In this document: positions 13,828 through 21,130 of the stretch, piece by piece
Position numbering within the stretch: position 1 is the stretch's first letter
How the letters are laid out: each line of letters begins with the position of its first letter
Assembly: GCA_900545865.1 (NCBI GenBank)
Contig: URAN01000052.1
Location: 1 to 21,130 of the forward strand
Length of the DNA: 21,130 bases
Origin: an uncultured Eubacteriales bacterium
Lineage (GTDB): Bacteria > Bacillota > Clostridia > Monoglobales > Monoglobaceae
Direction: 5' to 3'
Notes under the pieces: model-generated
What the model was told of the DNA's origin: nothing
Databases searched by the model: none
Seen by the model: only the letters and a program-made list of their open reading frames with translations
Made by a program: the position numbers and the translations under genes

Positions 13828-16224
13828 GTGTTTAAAATAACTGAAAAATCATGCGCGGCATTTTTGGAAAACCGCAGAAAAATAATAGAAAAGGAATACG
13901 AATCACTAAACGCACAGCAACGCAGAGCCGTCCTTCAGACCGAAGGGCCTCTGCTTATTTTGGCAGGCGCAGGCAGCGGAAAGACCACCGTTATCATCAA
14001 CCGTGTCGGACATCTCATAAAATACGGAAACGCCTATCACAGCGACTATGTTCCGAACAATCTGACCGAACAGGATGTTGAAATCATCGGCTGGTACGCC
14101 GACGGCGAGCTTGACGAGCTGCCTGAGCATCTTAATTCGGCTCTGTCGGACAGACCGGCAAAACCGTGGCAGATTCTCGCCATTACGTTTACCAACAAGG
14201 CGGCGGGCGAGCTTAAAACAAGGCTTAAATCAAAGCTCGGCGAGTGCGCCGATGATATTTGCGCCGGAACATTCCACTCGACCTGTGTAAGAATGCTGCG
14301 CCGTGACATTGACCGTCTCGGCTATGACAAAAGCTTTACCATATACGACACCGCCGACCAACAGACGGTAATAAAGAGCTGTTTAAAAGAGCTTTCGCTT
14401 GACGAAAAGAACTTTACGCCGCGCGCAATACTCAGCCAAATCAGCAACGCAAAGGACTCTCTTATCGGTCCGATTGAATTTGAAATGCACAACAAAAGCG
14501 ACTTCTTTTTATCAAAGGTCGCGGATGTTTATAAGATATACCAGCGCAAGCTGGAGGAAAACAACGCTCTTGACTTTGACGACCTTATCGGAAAGACGGT
14601 TGAGCTCTTTGAAAAATGCCCCGATGTTTTAGAGTATTATCACAATAAATTCAAGTACATACTTGTCGATGAGTACCAGGACACAAACCACGCGCAATAC
14701 CGCCTTGTGAGCCTGCTTGCATCGGGAAGCCGCAACCTGTGTGTTGTCGGCGATGACGACCAGAGTATTTATAAATTCAGAGGTGCGGATATACGCAATA
14801 TTTTGGATTTTGAAAAAGAGTTCACCGATTGTATGACAATCAAACTCGAAGAAAATTACCGCTCAACGGGGAATATACTGAATGCCGCAAACCACGTCAT
14901 AGCGAATAACACAGGCCGAAAGGGCAAAGAGCTTTGGACATCGAACGGCGAGGGTGACAAGATTCAGATATACACCGCTCTCAACGAGCATTCCGAGGCA
15001 CAGTTTATCGCGGACAAGATAACCGAGAACGGCGACTCTTTTTCGGATACGGTTATCCTCTATCGTATGAACGCAATGTCACGTATAGTCGAGGATATGC
15101 TTATGCGGTCGGCAATCCCCTATCGCGTACTCGGCGGTCTTAGGTTCTATGACCGAAAAGAAATCAAAGACATAACATCTTATTTAAGATTGATTAACAA
15201 TACCGATGATAACGTGGCTCTTGTCAGAGTCATCAACGAACCGAAACGCGGAATAGGCAGCGCAACCGTTGATAAGGCGGTGGATTGCGCGGCACGCAAC
15301 TCCATCTCGATATTCGAGGTCTGTCGCCGTGCCGATGAGTTCCCCGAGGATATTCCGACAAAATCCGCGGCAAAACTCAAGGATTTTGCAAACCTTATCG
15401 ATTTTTTGAGAAACGAGCTTGACGGCGAAATCGGTCTTGAAATGTTCGTTCGCGGCGTTATGGAAAAAGTCGGTATGATTGCCGCGCTCAAAGCAGAAAA
15501 AACGGTTGAAAACGAAACCCGTCTTGAGAACCTTGACGAGTTTATCTCAATGGTACAAGAATCGGTCAAAAACGATGAAGCCCTGACTCTTGACGGCTTG
15601 CTCGAGAGCATTTCGCTCATATCGGACATCGATAACTATGACGAGGCGCAAGACACGGTAACGCTTATGACCTTGCACAGCGCAAAAGGTCTTGAGTTCC
15701 CGAACGTATTTTTGGTCGGTATGGAAGAGGGCGTCTTTCCGGGGATGCGCTCGTTCGGCAGCGAAGACGAAATCGAAGAGGAACGCCGCCTTTGCTATGT
15801 CGGCATAACAAGGGCAAAAGAGCGGCTGTATCTGACCCGTGCCAAAAGCCGAACCCTGTTCGGCAGAACCACATATAATCCGCCATCGCGATTCCTTGCG
15901 GAAATCCCCGATGAGCTTGCCGACAGCACATCAGAGAAAAAGGACAGCGGATTCGGGTTCGGCGGCGGAGATTATTCGGATATTTTTGCTCCAAGCAAAA
16001 GCGCGTCACGCAGCGCCATTCTCGAAAATATGCAAAAGCCGAAATCAACACCCGAGCCGTCGGGCGAAACATATAATGTCGGCGACACCGTCAAACACCG
16101 AAAATTCGGTATCGGAACGGTTGTTGCGGCACAGAAAATGGGCAAAGATACCCTGTTGCGCGTGAATTTTGAGGTCGGCGAGAAAAAGCTGCTTGCGGCT
16201 TATGCCCCGATAGAAAAGGTCTGA
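13828..16224 (+). CDS. pcrA: UvrD/PcrA-type superfamily 1 DNA helicase
   Basis: An ATP-driven 3'-5' helicase for nucleotide excision repair and for clearing RecA or stalled polymerase. Motifs in order: Q-motif LNAQQRRAV (about 28-36), Walker A AGAGSGKT (46-53), Ia ITFTNKAAGEL (119-129), II DEYQDTN (281-287), III GDDDQSIYKFRGAD, IV EENYRS, V TLHSAKGLEFPNVFLVGMEEG, VI ERRLCYVGITRAKERL. The C-terminal 50 residues, from YNVGDTVKHRKFGIGTV, form the Tudor-like domain that contacts RNA polymerase. At up to 798 residues it is longer than usual PcrA, mainly through an acidic insertion at about residues 68-110. The start is uncertain: the GTG at 13828 overlaps the only good ribosome site. Confidence 0.93.
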   Translation: MFKITEKSCAAFLENRRKIIEKEYESLNAQQRRAVLQTEGPLLILAGAGSGKTTVIINRVGHLIKYGNAYHSDYVPNNLTEQDVEIIGWYADGELDELPEHLNSALSDRPAKPWQILAITFTNKAAGELKTRLKSKLGECADDICAGTFHSTCVRMLRRDIDRLGYDKSFTIYDTADQQTVIKSCLKELSLDEKNFTPRAILSQISNAKDSLIGPIEFEMHNKSDFFLSKVADVYKIYQRKLEENNALDFDDLIGKTVELFEKCPDVLEYYHNKFKYILVDEYQDTNHAQYRLVSLLASGSRNLCVVGDDDQSIYKFRGADIRNILDFEKEFTDCMTIKLEENYRSTGNILNAANHVIANNTGRKGKELWTSNGEGDKIQIYTALNEHSEAQFIADKITENGDSFSDTVILYRMNAMSRIVEDMLMRSAIPYRVLGGLRFYDRKEIKDITSYLRLINNTDDNVALVRVINEPKRGIGSATVDKAVDCAARNSISIFEVCRRADEFPEDIPTKSAAKLKDFANLIDFLRNELDGEIGLEMFVRGVMEKVGMIAALKAEKTVENETRLENLDEFISMVQESVKNDEALTLDGLLESISLISDIDNYDEAQDTVTLMTLHSAKGLEFPNVFLVGMEEGVFPGMRSFGSEDEIEEERRLCYVGITRAKERLYLTRAKSRTLFGRTTYNPPSRFLAEIPDELADSTSEKKDSGFGFGGGDYSDIFAPSKSASRSAILENMQKPKSTPEPSGETYNVGDTVKHRKFGIGTVVAAQKMGKDTLLRVNFEVGEKKLLAAYAPIEKV

Positions 16225-16252
16225 TTTTGCGCGGCACAAAGGAGAGATAACC

Positions 16253-17002
16253 GTGAAAGAAATATATTCCGATTTTGCACAGGTCTATGACCGCCTTCAG
16301 GATATTGACTATAACACGTTTGTGGGATATTACAAGCGGCTTTTCGCCGCTTTCGGCTGTAAGCCCGAGCTTGTTTTGGACTTGGGCTGCGGAACGGGCA
16401 ACATCACCATTCCGCTTGCCGAATGCGGCTTTGATATGATAGGCGTTGATATTTCCGAGGAAATGTTATATATTGCATCCGAAAAGGCGAGGGCGGCACA
16501 GCTTGACAAGCGAATATTGTTTTTAAACCAGGATATGACCGAATTTGAGCTTTACGGAACAGTTGACGCAGCTGTTTGCGCCCTCGATGGCGTGAATTAT
16601 CTCACTGAGGACGGAGATTTGGACAGGCTATTTAGCCTGATGCATAACTATCTCAACCCGAACGGACTTTTTATTTTTGACATAAACACGCGGCATAAGC
16701 TGTGCGATATTCTCGGCGACAACACATATACCTATGACAATGACGGCGCGTATTGTATCTGGAACAGCTTTTTTGACGGCGATGACAATATTTGTGAATT
16801 TGACCTTGATTTTTTTGTAAGACAGCCGAGCGGTCTTTATATGCGCGGCGAAGAAGTTCAATTTGAGCGCGCATATTCGGATTTTGAAATCCGCAAAGCG
16901 GCTGAAAGCGCAGGTTTGCACGTTCTCGCCGCATTTGATGACAGAACGCAAAACGCCGCCACAGCCGAGTCAGAGCGCGTTTTTTATGTAATACAGAAAT
17001 AA
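16253..17002 (+). CDS. class I SAM-dependent methyltransferase
   Basis: A 249-residue soluble protein with the Rossmann-type methyltransferase fold. Motif I is VLDLGCGTGN (41-50), and the ribose-binding acid is probably Asp66 in IGVDISEEML. A motif IV-like stretch, VDAAVCALDGVNYL, and NPNGLFIFDINT follow. The C-terminal part, with FERAYSDFEIRKAAESAG, resembles the YqeM-type branch found widely in Firmicutes, for which no substrate is established. The start is GTG at 16253, with AGGAG eight bases upstream. It begins 28 bases after pcrA, so it belongs to the same transcript, but no functional link is evident. Confidence 0.85.
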   Translation: MKEIYSDFAQVYDRLQDIDYNTFVGYYKRLFAAFGCKPELVLDLGCGTGNITIPLAECGFDMIGVDISEEMLYIASEKARAAQLDKRILFLNQDMTEFELYGTVDAAVCALDGVNYLTEDGDLDRLFSLMHNYLNPNGLFIFDINTRHKLCDILGDNTYTYDNDGAYCIWNSFFDGDDNICEFDLDFFVRQPSGLYMRGEEVQFERAYSDFEIRKAAESAGLHVLAAFDDRTQNAATAESERVFYVIQK

Positions 17003-17082
17003 AGCTGCTCCACACATATAAACATCACGAATTACTCGAAAAATAAAATATTAAACTTTACATATAAGGAGACAACATTCAT

Positions 17083-17562
17083 ATGAAAAAATTTTTACAG
17101 GAATTTAAAGATTTTGCCATGCGCGGCAGCGTAATCGACCTTGCTGTCGGCGTTATCATCGGCGGTGCTTTTCAAAAAATAGTAAATTCATTGGTAAAAG
17201 ACATCCTTTCGCCGATTCTCGGGCTTTTTGCAAAAAACAGCTTTGATGACCTCAGCATTTCGTTTATGGGTGTCACCGTCAGATACGGTTCTTTTATCAC
17301 CGAGGTAATAAACTTTATCATTATGGCGTTTGTCATATTTTTGCTTGTCAAGGCTCTCAACAGTCTTGCAAAATTGCACGGTCATACCGAGGATGATGAC
17401 CCGACAACCAAACAATGTCCGTTTTGTATGTCCGAAATCGACATAAATGCGACAAGATGTCCGCACTGTACGTCAATACTCCCCGAAGAAGATGCAAAAG
17501 ACGGTGAGGATAAAGACGACGAAACACCCGAATCCGAGGTTTCGGCAGACGCGAAAGCCTAA
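17083..17562 (+). CDS. mscL: large-conductance mechanosensitive channel MscL with C-terminal zinc ribbon
   Basis: MscL opens under membrane tension to release solutes on hypo-osmotic shock. The N-terminal amphipathic helix MKKFLQEFKDFAMRGSVIDLAVGVIIGGAF and the first membrane helix are textbook. The second helix is ITEVINFIIMAFVIFLLVKALN (about 72-93). After it, instead of the usual short helical tail, comes a Cys4 zinc-ribbon-like motif (Cys112, 115, 126 and 129: CPFC then CPHC) and an acidic tail rich in Asp and Glu. The total of 159 residues compares with roughly 130-150 for standard MscL. AAGGAG lies 11 bases before the ATG. It sits between the methyltransferase and radA on the same strand. 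Confidence 0.94.
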   Translation: MKKFLQEFKDFAMRGSVIDLAVGVIIGGAFQKIVNSLVKDILSPILGLFAKNSFDDLSISFMGVTVRYGSFITEVINFIIMAFVIFLLVKALNSLAKLHGHTEDDDPTTKQCPFCMSEIDINATRCPHCTSILPEEDAKDGEDKDDETPESEVSADAKA

Positions 17563-17613
17563 TCTAAACGCTAAATTTTAACTTAAACAATTCTTAATTT
17601 ATGGAGATTCATT

Positions 17614-18981
17614 ATGAAACAAAAGACAGTTTTTGTCTGTTCCGAATGCGGAACAGAATCACCGAAATGGAACGGGAAATGCCCCGGCTGTGGTGCGTGG
17701 AACACTATGTTCGAGGAAAAAGTGCGTCCGAACGTCACCACAAAGACTTCATCGGGTGCGGTTGCGTTCGCGATGCAGTCCGAGCCGCCGAAAACCTTGA
17801 AAAATATTTCAATCAAAGAGGATGTGCGCATTCATACCGGTCTCGGCGAGCTTGACCGCGCCCTCGGCGGCGGAATCGTTCCCGGATCACTTGTCTTAAT
17901 CGGCGGCGACCCCGGTATAGGAAAGTCAACAATACTCCTTCAGATATGCGAGTATCTGGGCAAGACACAAAAGATTCTTTATGTATCGGGCGAGGAATCG
18001 CAAAGCCAGATAAAGCTGCGTGCCGACAGGCTCGGCGTAAGCACCGAAAATCTTATGCTTTATACCGAAACGAATATGGCTCTGATTTGTGATTGTATAT
18101 TAAGACAAAAGCCAGACATACTCATTGTCGATTCGGTTCAGACTATGTTCAACCCAGAGATTTCGCCCGCACCGGGCAGCGTGACACAGATTCGCGATAC
18201 GGCGGCAACCCTGATGCGAATTGCGAAAGAACAGGCTATTGCGACATTTCTTGTCGGTCACGTCACAAAAGAGGGTTCAATCGCAGGCCCGAAAATCCTT
18301 GAACATATTGTCGATACGGTTTTATACTTTGAGGGCGACCGATTCAGGTCTTATCGGATAATCCGCGCCATAAAGAACCGTTTCGGCTCAACAAACGAAA
18401 TAGGCGTGTTCGAGATGTCAAGCGACGGTCTGACCGAAATTTCCGACCCCTCATCCGCTATGCTTTCGGGTCGCCCGAACGGCGAACCCGGTTCATGTAT
18501 CATATGCACGATGGAGGGTACACGCCCCGTCCTCGCCGAGGTACAGGCGCTTGCGGCACAGAGCAGCTTCGGCAACGCAAGGCGGACATCAACGGGTATC
18601 GACCTGACCCGTGTTCTGATTATTCTTGCCGTTATGGATAAGCGCGTCGGTATGCACATTTCGTCATACGATGTCTATGTGAATGTGGTCGGCGGTCTTA
18701 AAATGGTCGAACCGGCAATAGATTTGGGCGTATTTTTGGCGATTGCGTCAAGTTTCAGAAACAAAGCAATCCCCGAGGACGTTGTGGCAATCGGTGAGAT
18801 AGGTCTGACGGGCGAGCTGCGCTCTTGCGATTATCTCGAAAACCGTATTGCCGAGGCAGAAAAACTCGGTTTTAAGCGTTGTCTTATACCGCCGTACAAC
18901 AGAGAAAAACTGGCTAAATTTAAAAAGATTCAGATAAAAAGCTATTATAACATTCGCGATGTAATCCGCGATATTTTATAG
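17614..18981 (+). CDS. radA: DNA repair protein RadA (Sms)
   Basis: RadA is a hexameric RecA-like helicase that drives branch migration and processing of recombination intermediates. Its parts are all visible: an N-terminal Cys4 zinc finger (Cys9, 12, 23 and 26), Walker A GGDPGIGKST (97-106), Walker B ILIVDS (169-174), the RadA-specific KNRFG motif (254-258), and a C-terminal Lon-protease-like domain with GSCIICTMEGTRPVLAEVQAL and IGEIGLTGELR. The length of 455 residues is standard. GGAG lies seven bases upstream of the ATG. It follows mscL by 51 bases and precedes ispDF by 38. In other Firmicutes radA is also often close to ispD and ispF, so the neighbourhood is conserved. Confidence 0.96.
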   Translation: MKQKTVFVCSECGTESPKWNGKCPGCGAWNTMFEEKVRPNVTTKTSSGAVAFAMQSEPPKTLKNISIKEDVRIHTGLGELDRALGGGIVPGSLVLIGGDPGIGKSTILLQICEYLGKTQKILYVSGEESQSQIKLRADRLGVSTENLMLYTETNMALICDCILRQKPDILIVDSVQTMFNPEISPAPGSVTQIRDTAATLMRIAKEQAIATFLVGHVTKEGSIAGPKILEHIVDTVLYFEGDRFRSYRIIRAIKNRFGSTNEIGVFEMSSDGLTEISDPSSAMLSGRPNGEPGSCIICTMEGTRPVLAEVQALAAQSSFGNARRTSTGIDLTRVLIILAVMDKRVGMHISSYDVYVNVVGGLKMVEPAIDLGVFLAIASSFRNKAIPEDVVAIGEIGLTGELRSCDYLENRIAEAEKLGFKRCLIPPYNREKLAKFKKIQIKSYYNIRDVIRDIL

Positions 18982-19019
18982 CCGCACAGAGAATCCAAAC
19001 AAAAGGAATTGAAATTATA

Positions 19020-20279
19020 ATGACTCAAACGAATCAATTAAAAGAAATTTTAAAGAACAGAAGGCTCCGCACCTGCGCCGTCATTGTTGCCGGCGGCAGC
19101 GGTTCGCGAATGAACTCGGATATACCCAAACAGTTTATAACTCTCGAAGGCAAGCCGATAATTCAGCATACTTTAGAGGTTTTTGAACGCTGTCCGGATA
19201 TTGATGACATCGTTGTGGTGTGTCCGCCGCATTATTCCTGTAAAGTAAACGACATTGCTTTCTATGCGAACATAGACAAGCTTTTGTCCGTTGTCAAGAG
19301 CGGCGAAACCCGTCAGGAATCGGCATATAACGGAATCAAGGCGGCATACGGTGACATTATTCTCATACATGACGCGGTGCGCCCGTTTGTGACCTCAAAA
19401 CAGATACACGATGTTGTCGCGGCGGCAAAAGAATACGGTGCGGCGGCGCTTTGCCGACCGATAACCGACACGGTTAAAAAGATTGAAAACGGCTGTGTCT
19501 CACAAACGGTTGACCGCGCAACCCTCGGCGCAATTCAAACGCCGCAGTGCTTTCGCGCCGACATTATCATTGACGCGCACAAGGCGGCTCTTGAAAAGGG
19601 TATCACCGCAACGGACGATTGCGCTCTTTGCGAAATGAACGGCGTTGAGATACATACCGTTCCGGGTGACAATCTCAATATTAAAATTACCACGCCCGAT
19701 GACTTGATTCTCGCCGAGGGGATTTTAAATTCAAGGCGCGAAAACGCCCTTAAAAACAACGTGCGCGCCCGTATCCCGCGAACAGGACTCGGCTATGACG
19801 TACACAAGTTTGACGAAAACCGCCTTCTTATTCTCGGCGGCGTGCATATCCCGTATGAACTCGGCCTGCTCGGTCATTCCGACGCCGATGTTTTGCTGCA
19901 CGCGATAATGGACGCAATGCTCGGCTCGGCATCTCTCGGGGATATAGGAACACACTTTCCCGATACGGACGCAAGGTGGAAAGGCGTAAGCAGCATAAAG
20001 CTGCTGTCTATGGTCGGCGACCTTCTCGGAAAATATGGTTACACCGTAATAAATATTGACGCAACGATAATTGCGCAAAAGCCAAAACTTATGCCGTATA
20101 TAGCAGATATGCAAAGAAATATAAGCGAAACGCTTTTAATTCCGCAAAGCGATGTAAGCATAAAGGCAACCACCACCGAAAATCTCGGCTTTTGCGGCCG
20201 TGGTGAGGGTATCGCCGCTGAGGCAGTATGTACGATTATAAAAGAATATGATACCAAAGTGCGCCCGTTAAAATTCTAA
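19020..20279 (+). CDS. ispDF: bifunctional IspD-IspF fusion (MEP isoprenoid pathway)
   Basis: The N-terminal half is 2-C-methyl-D-erythritol 4-phosphate cytidylyltransferase (IspD): the nucleotide-binding loop VIVAGGSGSRM (21-31), Lys37 in PKQF, HDAVRPFV (117-124) and TPQCFR. The C-terminal half, from about residue 255, is 2-C-methyl-D-erythritol 2,4-cyclodiphosphate synthase (IspF): GLGYDVHKF with metal ligands Asp260 and His262, GHSDADVLLHAIMDAML with His294, FPDTD, and the closing TTTENLGFCGRGEGIAAEA. The two catalyse steps 3 and 5 of the pathway, so the step-4 kinase IspE must be encoded elsewhere. The frame is continuous, with a short linker near residues 240-253, so this is a true fusion. 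AAGGA lies 12 bases before the ATG. Confidence 0.95.
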   Translation: MTQTNQLKEILKNRRLRTCAVIVAGGSGSRMNSDIPKQFITLEGKPIIQHTLEVFERCPDIDDIVVVCPPHYSCKVNDIAFYANIDKLLSVVKSGETRQESAYNGIKAAYGDIILIHDAVRPFVTSKQIHDVVAAAKEYGAAALCRPITDTVKKIENGCVSQTVDRATLGAIQTPQCFRADIIIDAHKAALEKGITATDDCALCEMNGVEIHTVPGDNLNIKITTPDDLILAEGILNSRRENALKNNVRARIPRTGLGYDVHKFDENRLLILGGVHIPYELGLLGHSDADVLLHAIMDAMLGSASLGDIGTHFPDTDARWKGVSSIKLLSMVGDLLGKYGYTVINIDATIIAQKPKLMPYIADMQRNISETLLIPQSDVSIKATTTENLGFCGRGEGIAAEAVCTIIKEYDTKVRPLKF

Positions 20280-20288
20280 AACAAAACC

Positions 20289-20350
20289 AAAAGAGCCGAC
20301 AGCGAACAAAGGCGGCGTTACATCGCCTTATCTCAAAGCGGCTCTTTTTT
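20289..20350. terminator. bidirectional terminator between ispDF and spoVAE
   Basis: A 10-bp stem pairs AAAAGAGCCG (20289-20298) with CGGCTCTTTT (20339-20348), with further T to 20350. Inside the loop a second hairpin pairs AAGGCG (20309-20314) with CGCCTT (20324-20329). It lies between convergent genes: ispDF stops 10 bases before it and spoVAE stops seven bases beyond it on the other strand. It probably serves both. Confidence 0.82.
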
Positions 20351-20356
20351 GTATTC

Positions 20357-20710
20357 TCATTTACTCTTTGGGTTAAAAATCAAGGCAATCAAAAATCCGA
20401 ATATTATCGATGCGGATATACCGGCTGCCGCTGCCTCTGCACCGCCGAACAGCGCGCCGATAAGTCCGTGTTCTTTCACCGCCGAAATCGCGCCTTTGGC
20501 AAGCACGTTTCCGAATCCGATAATCGGCGTTGTCGCGCCTGCCCCGGCATAATCTATAAGTTTTTCGTATATCCCGAATCCGCCGAGTATAACACCGAGG
20601 ACAACAAACGACACAAGAATCCTTCCGGGTGTCATCTTTGTTTTATCTATTAAAATCTGTGCGGCTGCACAGATAGCACCTCCGACCCAAAACGCATTTA
20701 TATAATTCAA
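20357..20710 (-). CDS. spoVAE: stage V sporulation protein AE (SpoVAE/SpoVAEB)
   Basis: A small membrane component of the SpoVA channel, which carries Ca-dipicolinic acid into the forespore and releases it on germination. The 117-residue protein is almost all hydrophobic. It contains the family segment GAGATTPIIGFGNVLAKGA and a closing helix, GISASIIFGFLIALIF. The start is a TTG at 20708-20710, set by an AAGGGGGAG ribosome site just upstream; there is no suitable ATG. It begins 12 bases after spoVAD, matching the usual spoVAC-spoVAD-spoVAE order. Transcription is expected from a forespore (sigma-G) promoter outside the window. Confidence 0.92.
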   Translation of the reverse strand: MNYINAFWVGGAICAAAQILIDKTKMTPGRILVSFVVLGVILGGFGIYEKLIDYAGAGATTPIIGFGNVLAKGAISAVKEHGLIGALFGGAEAAAAGISASIIFGFLIALIFNPKSK

Positions 20711-20722
20711 ATTTTCTCCCCC

Positions 20723-21130
20723 TTATGCCTTTATCATTTCAAAAGCGGCGGCGTGCGCTATCCCGGGTACGGATTCGCCCTGAAGCGACGATGTAGGACT
20801 GAGCAAAGCGCCCGTTCCGACCGCAAGAACCCGATTCAGCCTGCCGCTGCGCATAAGCTTTAGTATATATCCGCAAAGTACCGTTCCGATACATCCGCAA
20901 CCGCTGCCGCCGGCGTGAACGTCCTGCCGTTCGGTGTCAAAGATCATGACGCCGCAGTCGTTGTAGCGGCCGGCAAGATCAAACCCGTCCTGCTGCAGCT
21001 GCTCGAGGACAATCTGTTTGCCGAGAAGCCCCAGATCTCCGGTGACGATCAGGTCGTAGTCCTGCGGGCGGCGATGGAAATCCTCAAAATGCTGCCGGAT
21101 GGTGGCGATGGCAGCGGGCGAACGCAGGCT
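20723..21130 (-). CDS. spoVAD: stage V sporulation protein AD (SpoVAD), C-terminal part, runs off the right edge
   Basis: SpoVAD has a thiolase-like fold and binds dipicolinic acid within the SpoVA complex. The visible 135 residues are the C-terminal two-fifths; the frame is open to the window edge with no start seen. Family stretches are clear: DYDLIVTGDLGLLGKQIV, YNDCGVMIFD, then QDVHAGGSGCGC and LAVGTGALLSP near the end. The first about 61 codons (21130 to about 20948) have markedly more G/C-ending codons and more CTG for Leu than the rest of the gene or the other genes here. A downstream in-frame ATG at 20945-20947 is internal, not the start. Confidence 0.93.
   Translation of the reverse strand, partial: SLRSPAAIATIRQHFEDFHRRPQDYDLIVTGDLGLLGKQIVLEQLQQDGFDLAGRYNDCGVMIFDTERQDVHAGGSGCGCIGTVLCGYILKLMRSGRLNRVLAVGTGALLSPTSSLQGESVPGIAHAAAFEMIKA

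Noticed and set aside
1..21130. tRNA or rRNA genes, CRISPR arrays, insertion sequences, phage or defence genes
   Set aside because: I looked on both strands and saw no cloverleaf, regularly spaced repeats, transposase motifs or defence-type domains.

Overview
The window looks like chromosomal DNA of an anaerobic, spore-forming Clostridia-type Firmicute (low-to-moderate GC), probably from an animal gut. The evidence is spoVAD/spoVAE, the yabM-mazG-rqcP cluster, a nifS-iscU-mnmA cluster, AGGAGG-type ribosome binding sites with frequent GTG and TTG starts, sigma-A-like promoters, and a bile-salt-hydrolase-like enzyme. Nearly all genes are conserved housekeeping genes. I see no rRNA, tRNA, CRISPR array, insertion sequence, phage or toxin-antitoxin module.

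Layout. (1) Positions 1-415 are mostly non-genic: a possible C-terminal coding scrap at the left edge, a bidirectional terminator, and an odd inverted-repeat segment that also carries a 34-codon ORF. (2) Positions 416-5290, minus strand: an AI-2E-family membrane protein, two M16 peptidase subunits (one with the zinc site, one with the R/Y motif) and lgt. They are read leftward from a promoter near 5326-5354. (3) Positions 5435-6409, minus strand: a choloylglycine hydrolase-family gene with its own promoter and terminator. (4) Positions 6712-10084, plus strand: bioY, a SpoVB/YabM-type flippase, mazG and rqcP, between a strong promoter at 6546 and a strong terminator at 10105. (5) Positions 10349-20279, plus strand: rnhA, then nifS, iscU, mnmA, a pcrA-type helicase, a methyltransferase, mscL, radA and a fused ispDF, closed by a terminator at 20289-20350. 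(6) Positions 20357-21130, minus strand: spoVAE and the C-terminal part of spoVAD, which runs off the right edge.

How the genes work together. NifS supplies sulfur to the IscU scaffold and probably to MnmA for tRNA 2-thiolation. MazG, RadA, PcrA and RNase HI serve nucleotide-pool and genome maintenance. RqcP acts in ribosome-associated quality control. IspDF feeds isoprenoid synthesis by the MEP route, Lgt feeds lipoprotein maturation, and SpoVAD/E move dipicolinic acid into spores.

No clearly new multi-gene system is visible. The points most worth a second look are the inverted-repeat/small-ORF segment at 240-368, the codon-usage break inside spoVAD at the right edge, the split M16 active site, the missing canonical start of the PcrA-like helicase together with its insertion, and the shortened second MazG domain. 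Function calls rest on motifs I could read by eye; no database search was run.
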